From Caballeronia sp. INDeC2 (GTDB taxonomy: Bacteria > Pseudomonadota > Gammaproteobacteria > Burkholderiales > Burkholderiaceae), in NCBI RefSeq assembly GCF_023631325.1, contig NZ_JALQDG010000040.1, positions 186,001-250,000 of the forward strand: a stretch of 64,000 nt of DNA. Reading direction: 5' to 3'. The notes under the pieces are model-generated. The model ran no database searches, was not told the DNA's origin, and saw only the letters and a list, made by a program, of their open reading frames with translations. Position numbers and translations under genes: made by a program. This document shows, piece by piece, positions 51,696 through 59,725 of the stretch. How positions within the stretch are numbered: the stretch's first letter is position 1; each line of letters begins with the position of its first letter.

Positions 51696-54235
51696 GCGAT
51701 ATCGCGGTCAAGCGCCTCCAATTCGACACGCTCACGCGCTGGCTGCTCGGCGCGCAGTGGCGCAGTCAGCGGGGCCGCGCGCTCGTCGCCATGCTGACCA
51801 TCGCGCTGGGCGTCGGGCTGGGCTATGCCGTGCAACTTATCAACGGCGCGGCGTTCAACGAGTTTTCCGCTGCCGCGCGCAGCCTGTCGGGGCAAGCGGA
51901 CTTGCAGGTGCGCGGCGCGCAGCCTTTCATCGACGAGAACATTTATCCGCAACTCGCGACGCATGCGGGCGTTGCGGTCGCGAGTCCGGTGCTCGAAGTC
52001 GACACCGCCGTGCCCGGCAAAAGCGCGCCGCTCAAGGTGCTCGGCATCGACGTGTTCCGCGCGAAACGCGTCGCGCCGGACCTGACCGGCGTGCCGTCGC
52101 CGAACGCATCTCTCGATGTGCTCGCAGGCGACGCGATCTTCCTTTCTTCGGCCGCACAGACATGGCTCGGCGCGCACGATGGCGGACAGGTCCAGTTGCA
52201 GAGCGGCACGTCGCCGGTGACGCTGCGTGTCGCGGGCGGCATCGCGCGCGTGCGTGCCGGTCAGCGCATCGCCGTGATGGACATCGCGGCCGTGCAGACG
52301 CACTTCGCGCTCGCGGGCAAGCTGTCGCGCATCGATCTGCAACTCGCGCGCGGCGTCGATCGCGATGCGTTCCGGCAGACGCTGCAACGCGAACTCGGCG
52401 GGCGGCTCGTCGTGACGGAAACGCAGGACATCGAAAGCCGCACCGACCGGCTGTCGCGCGCGTATCGCATCAACATGAACGTGCTCGCGCTCGTCGCGCT
52501 TTTCACCGGCGCGTTTCTCGTGTTCTCGACGCAGGCCGCGGGCGTCGTGCGCCGCCGCGCGCAGTTCGCGATGCTGCGCGTGCTCGGCATGACGCGCGCG
52601 ACGCTCGTGCGGCAGATCATGCTCGAAGGCGCGCTGCTCGGCGTCGTGGGTGGCGTGCTTGGCATCGCGCTCGGCTTCACGGTCGCGGCGCTCGCGCTGC
52701 GCTTTTTCGGCAGCGATCTCGGCGGCGGCTATTTCCCGGGCGTCGAACCGCGCGTGGTGTTCGAGCCGGTCGCGAGCGCGATTTTTCTCGCGCTCGGCAT
52801 CGGCGTCGCCCTCGCGGGCACGCTCGTTCCCGCGCTCGAAGCGGCGCGCACGCGTCCCGCGCCGGCACTCAAGGCGGGCAGCGAAGAAGCCGCGCTCGCG
52901 CCGCTCGGCAGGCCGTGGCCCGCGCTCGCGTGTCTGGCGCTCGGCGCCGCGCTGACGCAGGCGCCGCCCGTCTTCGATACGCCGATCGCCGGATATGCCG
53001 CCGTCGCACTGTTGCTCGTCGGCGGCATTGCGCTGATGCCGCGTCTCACGGCGATCGTGTTTCGTCGCGCGATGAAGCCGAAGAGCGCCGTCGCGACGCT
53101 CGCGCTCGCGCGTCTCGCAAATGCGCCGGGGCAGGCGTCGATCGCGATGGGCGGCGTGCTGTCGAGCTTCACGCTGATCGTCGCGATGGCGATCATGGTG
53201 ACGAGCTTTCGCGTGTCGGTGGAAGACTGGCTCGCGCATCTGCTGTCGGCGGATCTTTACGTGCGCATGGCGGCGACTGGCGACACGGGCGGCTTGCAGC
53301 CCGATCAGCAGATGCAGCTCGCCGCGGCGAACGGCGTCGCGCATGCGGCGTTCACGCGGGCGTCGAAACTCACGCTCGATGCCGCGAAACCGTCCGTGGC
53401 ATTGATCGCCCGCGAACTCGACGCCGCCGATCCCGGCGCGACCTTGCAGATGACCGGCGAGGTGCTGCCGCCTGCTTCATGGCGCGCCGATGAAACGCCG
53501 GTCTGGGCCTCGGAAGCGATGGCCGATCTGTACGGCTATCGCGTGGGCGAGCGCGTGAGCTTGCCTGTCGGCGGCGCGAACGAGCGCTTCGTCGTCGCGG
53601 GAATCTGGCGCGACTACGTGCGGCAGACGGGCGCGCTGCAAATGCGTATCGCCGATTACCGCCGTCTCACCGGCGACACGACCGCGACCGATGTCGCGAT
53701 CACGTTGCGCGCGGGTTCGAGCGCGGCGCAGGTCATCGACGCGATCAGGAAACTTCCCTTCGGCGATACGCTCGAGTTCTCAGAGCCCGGCGAGATTCGC
53801 GGGCGCACGCTGACCATCTTCGATCGCAGTTTCGCCGTGACGTACCTGCTGGAAGCGGTGGCGATCGTGATCGGTCTGTTCGGCGTCGGCGCGACGCTTT
53901 CGATGCAGACGCTCGCGCGCTCGCGCGAATTCGGCATGCTGCGGCACGTCGGCGTGACGCGCACGCAGATTCTCGCGTTGCTGGCATCCGAAGCGGGATG
54001 GCTCACGCTGCTCGGCATCGCGATGGGCTGCGTGCTCGGCTTCGCGATCAGCCTGATTCTCGTGTTCGTCGTGAATCCGCAGTCGTTTCACTGGAGCATG
54101 TCGCTCCATGTTCCGTGGGCGATGATCGCGGTCATCGCGTGCGTGATGCTGGCGTCGTCGTGCGCGACGGCGGTGCTGTCGGGCCGCCGCGCCGTGTCCG
54201 TCGATGCGGTGCGCGCGGTGCGGGAGGACTGGTGA
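51692..54235 (+). CDS. FtsX-like ABC transporter permease, large two-domain form
   Basis: 847 residues. One helix near the N-terminus (VAMLTIALGVGLGYAVQLIN), a periplasmic domain, FtsX core helices around 270-390, a middle helical pair, a second periplasmic domain and the last FtsX core (ITYLLEAVAIVIGLFGVG-like to the C-terminus). The layout is that of YbbP/AttF-G-type permeases with two FtsX repeats in one chain. It is coupled to the ATPase upstream and overlaps the hydratase-like gene downstream. Confidence 0.9.
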   Translation: MSDIAVKRLQFDTLTRWLLGAQWRSQRGRALVAMLTIALGVGLGYAVQLINGAAFNEFSAAARSLSGQADLQVRGAQPFIDENIYPQLATHAGVAVASPVLEVDTAVPGKSAPLKVLGIDVFRAKRVAPDLTGVPSPNASLDVLAGDAIFLSSAAQTWLGAHDGGQVQLQSGTSPVTLRVAGGIARVRAGQRIAVMDIAAVQTHFALAGKLSRIDLQLARGVDRDAFRQTLQRELGGRLVVTETQDIESRTDRLSRAYRINMNVLALVALFTGAFLVFSTQAAGVVRRRAQFAMLRVLGMTRATLVRQIMLEGALLGVVGGVLGIALGFTVAALALRFFGSDLGGGYFPGVEPRVVFEPVASAIFLALGIGVALAGTLVPALEAARTRPAPALKAGSEEAALAPLGRPWPALACLALGAALTQAPPVFDTPIAGYAAVALLLVGGIALMPRLTAIVFRRAMKPKSAVATLALARLANAPGQASIAMGGVLSSFTLIVAMAIMVTSFRVSVEDWLAHLLSADLYVRMAATGDTGGLQPDQQMQLAAANGVAHAAFTRASKLTLDAAKPSVALIARELDAADPGATLQMTGEVLPPASWRADETPVWASEAMADLYGYRVGERVSLPVGGANERFVVAGIWRDYVRQTGALQMRIADYRRLTGDTTATDVAITLRAGSSAAQVIDAIRKLPFGDTLEFSEPGEIRGRTLTIFDRSFAVTYLLEAVAIVIGLFGVGATLSMQTLARSREFGMLRHVGVTRTQILALLASEAGWLTLLGIAMGCVLGFAISLILVFVVNPQSFHWSMSLHVPWAMIAVIACVMLASSCATAVLSGRRAVSVDAVRAVREDW

Positions 54236-55320
54236 TGCGCGTCCTGCTTCTCACGTGGCTGTTGTCCTCGCTGGCCGCATTCGCGGGCGAACCGGCGTTC
54301 GCGCCCGTCACGCCCGGACACGCGATCGAGTGGCCGAAGGATACCGGCGCGCATCCGCCGTATCGCACGGAATGGTGGTACGCGACCGGCTGGCTGGAGA
54401 CGCCGGATCATCAGCCTCTCGGTTTTCAGATCACGTTTTTTCGCTCGAACACGGGACAGAAGCCGGGCGCGAGCGCGTTCGATCCGTCCCAACTGATCAT
54501 CGCGCACGCGGCGCTGTCCGATCCCGCGTATGGACGCCTCGTGCACGATCAGAACGTCGCGCGGCAGGGCTTCGGCCTTGCGTATGCGAAAGAAGGCAAC
54601 ACCGACGTCAAGCTCGACGCGTGGCGCATGACGCGCGAGGCGGATGGCCGTTATTCCGTCATCGCCGATGCCGCCGGTTTCGCGCTCCGTCTCACCTTCA
54701 CGCCGACGCAGCCGCCGATGATCCAGGGCGAGCAAGGCTATTCGCGCAAGGGGCCGTCGCCGAAACAGGCGAGCTACTACTACAGCGAGCCGCAACTACA
54801 GGTCGCGGGTAACGTTACGCGGCCATCGGCATCGGGGAAGGCGAATGCGAGCGTCGCCGTGACGGGCCGCGCGTGGCTCGATCACGAATGGTCGAGCACG
54901 CTGTTGTCAGCCGATGCGGCCGGCTGGGACTGGCTAGGCGCCAATCTCGGCGATGGCTCCGCACTGATGGCCTTCAAGGTCCGCGCGCGCGACGGACACG
55001 CGGTCTGGGCGCACGCCGCGCTCCGCGATCGCGACGGGCGGATGCAGCGCTTCGGCCCGGGCGATGTCGAGTTCACGCCCGAACGGCAATGGCGCTCGCC
55101 GCGCACGAACACGGTTTATCCGGTGGCGATGAACGTGCGGGTCGGCGCGATGCGCTGGCGGCTGAATCCGCTCATCGACGATCAGGAGCTCGACTCGCGC
55201 GATTCGACCGGGGCGTTGTATTGGGAAGGCGCGGTGACGCTGACCGGCGACGGCGGGAAGGGCCGCGGGTATCTGGAACTGACCGGATATGCGAAGACGC
55301 TGGACGTGGAGAAGCGGTGA
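54235..55320 (+). CDS. AttH/CrtC-like secreted lipocalin-type protein
   Basis: 361 residues. Sec signal peptide (LLLTWLLSSLAAFAGEPAF). The body matches the AttH / carotenoid 1,2-hydratase-like family: PYRTEWWYATGWLET, GFQITFFRS, AWLDHEWSS, GWDWLGANLGDGS. Known partners are ABC-FtsX systems, as here (start overlaps the permease stop, TGATG). It probably works in the periplasm with that transporter; substrate unknown. Confidence 0.85.
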   Translation: MRVLLLTWLLSSLAAFAGEPAFAPVTPGHAIEWPKDTGAHPPYRTEWWYATGWLETPDHQPLGFQITFFRSNTGQKPGASAFDPSQLIIAHAALSDPAYGRLVHDQNVARQGFGLAYAKEGNTDVKLDAWRMTREADGRYSVIADAAGFALRLTFTPTQPPMIQGEQGYSRKGPSPKQASYYYSEPQLQVAGNVTRPSASGKANASVAVTGRAWLDHEWSSTLLSADAAGWDWLGANLGDGSALMAFKVRARDGHAVWAHAALRDRDGRMQRFGPGDVEFTPERQWRSPRTNTVYPVAMNVRVGAMRWRLNPLIDDQELDSRDSTGALYWEGAVTLTGDGGKGRGYLELTGYAKTLDVEKR

Positions 55321-55324
55321 CGCA

Positions 55325-56488
55325 TCAGGCGACCAGCCCGATCGCTTCGCGCACGCCCGCCGCAACCCAGCGGCTCTTGCCCGCGCGTTTCGCTTCGTAG
55401 AGCGCGTTGTCGGCGTCGCGCAGCACGCCGTCGAGCTCGTCGTGATGATGGTCGAACATCGCAATGCCGATGCTCACGCCGATTGCGAGCGTGACGCCGC
55501 CATCGGTGAGAAAGGGCTTCGACAGTTCGCGCACGATGACATCGGGCAGCGCGAGCGGATCGGCGTGCGGCGGCGTGACGATCACGAACTCGTCGCCGCC
55601 GAGCCGCGCGACCAGCGATCCTTCTCCCGACAGATGCCGCAAGCGCCGCGCGGCGAGCGCGAGCAGCGTGTCGCCGACTTCGTGCCCGTGCGCATCGTTG
55701 ACGGCCTTGAAGCCGTCGAGATCGAGATAGAGCAGAGCGGTGCCCGCGCTGTCACGCGCACGGCCGGATTGGCGCGAGCGCACCGCCTGAAAGAGCCCCG
55801 CGCGATTCAGAAGGCCGGTCAGTTCGTCATGGCGCGCGCGGCGGTCGTTTTCCTGCTCGGCCTTCATCGTCGAGACGAGCATGCCGTTCAGACGCCAGGC
55901 CGCGGCGCTCATCGCGAAGAGATAAAACGGAATTTGCAGCAACGTGAGCCAGAGCGTCGGCTCGCCCGCCAGTAACGCGCCGATGCAGCACGGCCCGAGC
56001 GACAGAAAGATCATCACCGCGACGAGACGCGGCGCGCCGAAATTGCGGAAGCAGATGCCGCCGACCATCGCGGCCGCGGACAGAAACGAGAGCGTCGCGG
56101 CGATCCAGTCGCCCGATAGCACGGAGACGAGGGCGCCGTAGCCGACCGTCGCGCCCCAGAGCGGCGCAAGCAGCACGTAGGTGTCGGTCAGCGTCGATTT
56201 GCGCGCGCGTGCGCGACGCCGCGCGATGACGAGCACGCACAGCCGCACGAAGCACACGGCGATTTCGAGCGCGAGCCAGATGTGGAAAGCGTTCGTCGGA
56301 TGCCGGCGATCCAGCACCCACGCGACGGCGACCGTGTTCAACACGCCGCCCGCGAAAATCGGCAGCGTCCCGAACAGGCTTCCGACGAGGGCGACGCGGA
56401 TCGCGCGGGGGATATCGGCTCCCGCGTGCAGCAACCACGTCGCCGCGCGTCCGCGAGGCAGGGTGAACACCTCAGTTTGTTGGTCCAT
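55325..56488 (-). CDS. Membrane-bound GGDEF diguanylate cyclase
   Basis: 387 residues from the ATG at 56488 (MDQQTEVF; a longer start is unlikely). About six membrane helices in residues 30-205, then a GGDEF domain: HDELTGLLNRAGLF, YLDLDGFKAVNDAHGHEVGD, ARLGGDEFVIVTP with the intact active-site GGDEF, and GVSIGIAMFD. The usual inhibitory RxxD motif five residues before GGDEF reads GEGS, so product inhibition is unlikely. It makes cyclic di-GMP. Convergent with the AttH-like gene. Confidence 0.92.
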   Translation of the reverse strand: MDQQTEVFTLPRGRAATWLLHAGADIPRAIRVALVGSLFGTLPIFAGGVLNTVAVAWVLDRRHPTNAFHIWLALEIAVCFVRLCVLVIARRRARARKSTLTDTYVLLAPLWGATVGYGALVSVLSGDWIAATLSFLSAAAMVGGICFRNFGAPRLVAVMIFLSLGPCCIGALLAGEPTLWLTLLQIPFYLFAMSAAAWRLNGMLVSTMKAEQENDRRARHDELTGLLNRAGLFQAVRSRQSGRARDSAGTALLYLDLDGFKAVNDAHGHEVGDTLLALAARRLRHLSGEGSLVARLGGDEFVIVTPPHADPLALPDVIVRELSKPFLTDGGVTLAIGVSIGIAMFDHHHDELDGVLRDADNALYEAKRAGKSRWVAAGVREAIGLVA

Positions 56489-56808
56489 GTTGGATTCCGG
56501 CGGCGGTCCGGCGATGGCTGAACCCTCGCGGGAAAGCCAGACCACATATCGGATTACGGTCGTTCGCATCGAAACTTTAGGCGCGCTGCCGCTGCTGGAA
56601 AGCGGCAATCGGGACTGGAGGCACGATAAAAATTATTCATTCGGCGGGCGATCTTGACATTTTGTCCGCATCGCGGGCTCCCGCATCCGCTCAGGGACTG
56701 CGCCGAAATAGGGCGTGAACTTACAACCTGCTGACGCGCAGGGACTACGTTGAGAATGATTCGCGTTTACGCTAACTTTCCGAGTCCTACGGAAGTGGAG
56801 CACGATCT
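56489..56808. other. Divergent promoter region of the cyclase and siderophore sigma genes
   Basis: 320 bp. It contains a TTGACA at 56654-56659 and a Fur-like box at 56752-56770. Otherwise no gene or repeat was recognised. Confidence 0.5.
56752..56770 (+). promoter_or_regulatory. Fur-box-like site before the ECF sigma gene
   Basis: GAGAATGATTCGCGTTTAC matches the left half of the 19-bp Fur consensus GATAATGATAATCATTATC almost fully (8 of 9) and the right half poorly. It overlaps a TTGAGA (-35-like) at 56750-56755 and ends 38 bp before the sigma gene start. Iron repression of the sigma factor is expected for this locus type. Confidence 0.6.
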
Positions 56809-57471
56809 ATGGCTTACATGCGCGTCCAGCCGGCATCGTCGATGCGTTCTTCGACCTCGCCGCCGCCTTCGAATCTGTCTCTCGATACACATTGGGCCGA
56901 GCCGGTGCCTGAGCGGTCATCGGCGGGGCCGAGCCTGCTCGATATCGCCGTCGCCAATCGGCAGATGCTCGTGAACATGGCGCGCGGTGTCGTCGGATGC
57001 GCGAGCCGCGCCGAGGACGTGGTGCACGACGTCTTCGTGCATCTCATCGACTTGCCGCAACAGGACGCGGTGCGTCAGCCGATGGGCTACATCGCCCGCA
57101 TGGTGCGCAATGCGTCGATCGACGCGTGCCGGCGGCAAAGCCTCGAAAACATCTATCGCGCGGACGAGGAGGACGGCCTCGACGTGCCCTCGCAGGAACT
57201 CACGCCCGAAGCGCGCGTGCAGGCGCGCGACACGCTGCGCCGTGTCTGCGATGCGCTCGCGCAGTTGCCCGACCGCAGCCGCACCGCGTTCGAAATGGTT
57301 CGCTTAGGCGAAGAGACGCTGCAGAGCACGGCGCGCGCGCTGAATGTTTCGCAGACGCTCGTGCATTTCATGGTGCGCGACGCGCAACAGCATTGCGCCG
57401 ATTGTCTCGAAGCGCGCGATCGCAATGTCGCATGTCCCGCGTTCGTCGGCGGGCGGGCGCGCCGGCGGTAA
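56809..57471 (+). CDS. orbS: ECF sigma factor of the siderophore locus (OrbS/MbaS/PvdS type)
   Basis: 220 residues from the ATG at 56809 (GGAG upstream; another ATG is 9 bp later). Region 2: NMARGVVGCASRAEDVVHDVFVHL and MGYIARMVRNASIDACRRQ. Region 4: LPDRSRTAFEMVRLGEETLQSTARALNVS. The 40-residue Ser/Pro-rich N-terminal extension and a Cys-containing tail (HCADCL) match OrbS/MbaS. There is no FecR-type partner gene, as usual for this class, which is controlled by Fur. It should direct transcription of the genes that follow. Confidence 0.88.
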   Translation: MAYMRVQPASSMRSSTSPPPSNLSLDTHWAEPVPERSSAGPSLLDIAVANRQMLVNMARGVVGCASRAEDVVHDVFVHLIDLPQQDAVRQPMGYIARMVRNASIDACRRQSLENIYRADEEDGLDVPSQELTPEARVQARDTLRRVCDALAQLPDRSRTAFEMVRLGEETLQSTARALNVSQTLVHFMVRDAQQHCADCLEARDRNVACPAFVGGRARRR

Positions 57472-57493
57472 AAAAGCGCGCGCGTCGAACGTC
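57469..57493 (+). promoter_or_regulatory. Candidate iron-starvation sigma (OrbS-type) promoter
   Basis: TAAA (57469-57472, overlapping the orbS stop codon) is followed after 17 bp by CGTC (57490-57493). This fits the TAAA / CGTC elements known for PvdS- and OrbS-dependent promoters. It lies 43 bp before the mbtH-type gene start. Confidence 0.6.
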
Positions 57494-57535
57494 TAATCGA
57501 TAAAGGCCCAATCCGCACCGGAGAGACACATCACC

Positions 57536-57793
57536 ATGACGCAACAGCAGAACCAGAACCAGAACCACGCAGCGGACGATCTCGTCTACACGGTCGTCAT
57601 CAACGACGAAGAGCAGTACTCGATCTGGCCGACTTTCCGCGAAGTGCCCGCGGGCTGGCGCGAAGCCGGCAAGCGCGGCGCGAAGGCCGATTGCCTCGCG
57701 TATATCGAGAACACATGGACCGACATGCGTCCCGCGAGCCTGCGCCGTCACATGGACGCATTGAACGCGCAGGCGAAGTCGCGCCTGAACTGA
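57536..57793 (+). CDS. orbH: MbtH-like protein
   Basis: 85 residues. The family core is intact: VINDEEQYSIWP, VPAGWREAGKRGAKADCLAY and WTDMRPASLRRHM, with the three invariant Trp. It activates adenylation domains of siderophore synthetases. First gene after the sigma promoter; the matching NRPS genes must lie outside the window. Confidence 0.94.
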   Translation: MTQQQNQNQNHAADDLVYTVVINDEEQYSIWPTFREVPAGWREAGKRGAKADCLAYIENTWTDMRPASLRRHMDALNAQAKSRLN

Positions 57794-57816
57794 TCAGCAC
57801 GCTGCGAGGATTCAGC

Positions 57817-58815
57817 ATGACCGAACTATCCGTGACCGCGCCCGCATTGGCCGATCTGCGCATCGAGCCGGGCCTGCCGGTCGTCGTATCGCCACGTGCG
57901 GGCGCCGGCATGACGCTCGCCGACGCCGCGCCGCTGCTGCATAGCATCGTCGCCGAGTCGCTCGAACGCGCGGGCGGCGTGCGCTTCACCGGCTTTCGCG
58001 TCGAGTCGATCGAGGCGTTCCAGCGCTTCGCCGCGTCGTTCGGCGATCCGCTGATCGGCTACGAGTTCGCATCGACGCCGCGCAGCCAGGTCGAAGGCGC
58101 GGTGTACACGTCGACGGAATATCCGCCGCATCGCTCGATTCCGCTGCACAACGAGCAGTCGTACACGCGCGAATGGCCGATGCGCATCTGGTTCCACTGC
58201 GCGCTCGCCGCACGCTCGGGCGGCGCAACGCCGATCGCGGACAGCCGGGCGGTGTATCGCGCGCTGTCCGCGTCGCTCGTCGAACGCTTTGCAAAGCGCG
58301 AACTGCTGTACGTGCGCAACTTCGGGCAAGGGCTCGACTTGCCGTGGCAGAACGCATTCGGCACGGAAGATCCGCGCGAAGTCGAGCGGATTTGCGCCGC
58401 GCGCGGCATCTCATGCGCATGGCGCGACAGCGAGGACGGCGAGCGGCTGCTTCGCACGGAGGAGCGCTGTCAGGCGGTCGCGCGCCATCCGCGAACAGGC
58501 GACATGGTCTGGTTCAATCAGGCGAATCTCTTCCATCTGTCGACGCTCGACGAAGACATGCAGGAAGCCCTCGTCGATGCCGTCGGCCTGGACAACGTGC
58601 CGCGCAACGTCTTCTACGGCGACGGCGCGCCGCTCGAAGCCGACGCGCTCGCCGAGATCCGCGCCGTGCTGGACGACGAGCGCATCACGTTCCCGTGGCT
58701 CACGGGCGACGTGCTGATGCTCGACAACATGCTGACCGCGCACGCGCGCGATCCGTTCGAAGGACCGCGCAAGGTCGTCGTCGCGATGGCGCAGAGCTAC
58801 CGCGAGGCGCGATGA
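57817..58815 (+). CDS. orbG: TauD/SyrP-type alpha-ketoglutarate dioxygenase (OrbG type)
   Basis: 332 residues. Iron ligands are in IPLHNEQSY (H-x-E) and a distal His in DNMLTAHARDPF; the Arg of RKVV binds alpha-ketoglutarate. It belongs to the SyrP-like group that hydroxylates aspartate in ornibactin/malleobactin biosynthesis. The stop overlaps the ATPase gene start (ATGA at 58812). Confidence 0.88.
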   Translation: MTELSVTAPALADLRIEPGLPVVVSPRAGAGMTLADAAPLLHSIVAESLERAGGVRFTGFRVESIEAFQRFAASFGDPLIGYEFASTPRSQVEGAVYTSTEYPPHRSIPLHNEQSYTREWPMRIWFHCALAARSGGATPIADSRAVYRALSASLVERFAKRELLYVRNFGQGLDLPWQNAFGTEDPREVERICAARGISCAWRDSEDGERLLRTEERCQAVARHPRTGDMVWFNQANLFHLSTLDEDMQEALVDAVGLDNVPRNVFYGDGAPLEADALAEIRAVLDDERITFPWLTGDVLMLDNMLTAHARDPFEGPRKVVVAMAQSYREAR

Positions 58816-59627
58816 CACTTCGTACGGCGCTTCGCGCGCGTTCATTGACGGTCGGCTATCGCGACGACGTTGTGTTGGAGAACCTCGACATCGATATCGC
58901 CGCGGGCCGCGTCACCGCGTTGTGCGGGCCGAACGGCTGCGGCAAGAGCACGCTCCTGCGCACGCTCGCCGGATTGCAGCCCGCGCGCGCGGGCGAAATC
59001 GAAGTGAACGGCAAACCGATCGCGTCGATGCGCCGCCGCGAACTTGCCCGCACGCTCACGATGCTCGCGCAGTTCAACCAGATTCCGGCGGGACTCACCG
59101 TGCGCGAGCTCGTCGCGTATGGACGCTATGCGCACGGCGGCTGGATGCGCGGCCTCACGCGCGCGGATCACGCGGCGATCGATGCGGCGCTCGACGCAAG
59201 CGGCCTCGTCGACGACGCCGCGCGCGATGTCGCCGCGCTCTCGGGCGGCGAGCGGCAGCGCGCGTGGATCGGCATGGCGCTCGCGCAGGAAGCGCCCCTC
59301 GTCCTGCTCGACGAACCGACGACGTACCTCGACATCCATCACCAACTCGACATCCTGCAGGAATTGCGACGGCTCAATCGCGAGCGCGGACTCACCATCG
59401 TGTGGGTGCTGCACGACCTGAACCAAGCGGCGGCGTTCTCCGACGAGATCGTGTTGATGCGCGCGGGACGCATCGTCGCGCAAGGCTCGCCCGAGGCGAT
59501 GATCGATCCGCGTCACTTGCAGGAGACCTTCGGCGTGCGCATGCTGCGCGTCACGCATCCGCAAACGGGCGCGCCGATGTGCGTGCCCGCTTACGAAAGC
59601 GTCGAGCAACGGGATATCGCCGCATGA
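58812..59627 (+). CDS. orbC: Ferri-siderophore ABC importer ATPase (OrbC type)
   Basis: 271 residues of the FepC/FhuC family. Walker A GPNGCGKST, Q-loop MLAQFNQIPAGLTVRELV, signature LSGGERQRAWIGMALAQ, Walker B LVLLDEPTTYLDIHHQ and VLHDLNQAAAFSDE. It powers uptake with the permease and binding protein downstream. Coupled to orbG and to the micro-ORF by ATGA. Confidence 0.92.
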   Translation: MTLRTALRARSLTVGYRDDVVLENLDIDIAAGRVTALCGPNGCGKSTLLRTLAGLQPARAGEIEVNGKPIASMRRRELARTLTMLAQFNQIPAGLTVRELVAYGRYAHGGWMRGLTRADHAAIDAALDASGLVDDAARDVAALSGGERQRAWIGMALAQEAPLVLLDEPTTYLDIHHQLDILQELRRLNRERGLTIVWVLHDLNQAAAFSDEIVLMRAGRIVAQGSPEAMIDPRHLQETFGVRMLRVTHPQTGAPMCVPAYESVEQRDIAA

Positions 59628-59725
59628 CGACACTCGCTACCCGGCGCCGCTGGCGTCGCAAGGCTTCGTTCTGGCAACGCGTGTCGGTCGTGATCGAGCT
59701 GATCGTCGGACGCAAAGCCGCATGA
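59624..59725 (+). CDS. 33-residue micro-ORF between importer ATPase and permease
   Basis: The ATG at 59624 overlaps the orbC stop and its own TGA (59723-59725) overlaps the orbD start, both as ATGA. The peptide begins MTTLATRRRWRRKASFWQRV and ends VIELIVGRKAA: a very basic first half with two Trp, then a short hydrophobic stretch. A near-identical sequence GCCGCATGACGAC flanks it as a direct repeat (59619-59631 and 59717-59729). It may be a real small protein, a coupling leader or the result of a duplication. Confidence 0.5.
   Translation: MTTLATRRRWRRKASFWQRVSVVIELIVGRKAA

Noticed and set aside
56654..56676. TTGACA as a sigma-70 promoter for the siderophore sigma gene
   Set aside because: No acceptable -10 hexamer at 16-18 bp, and it lies far from the gene start.
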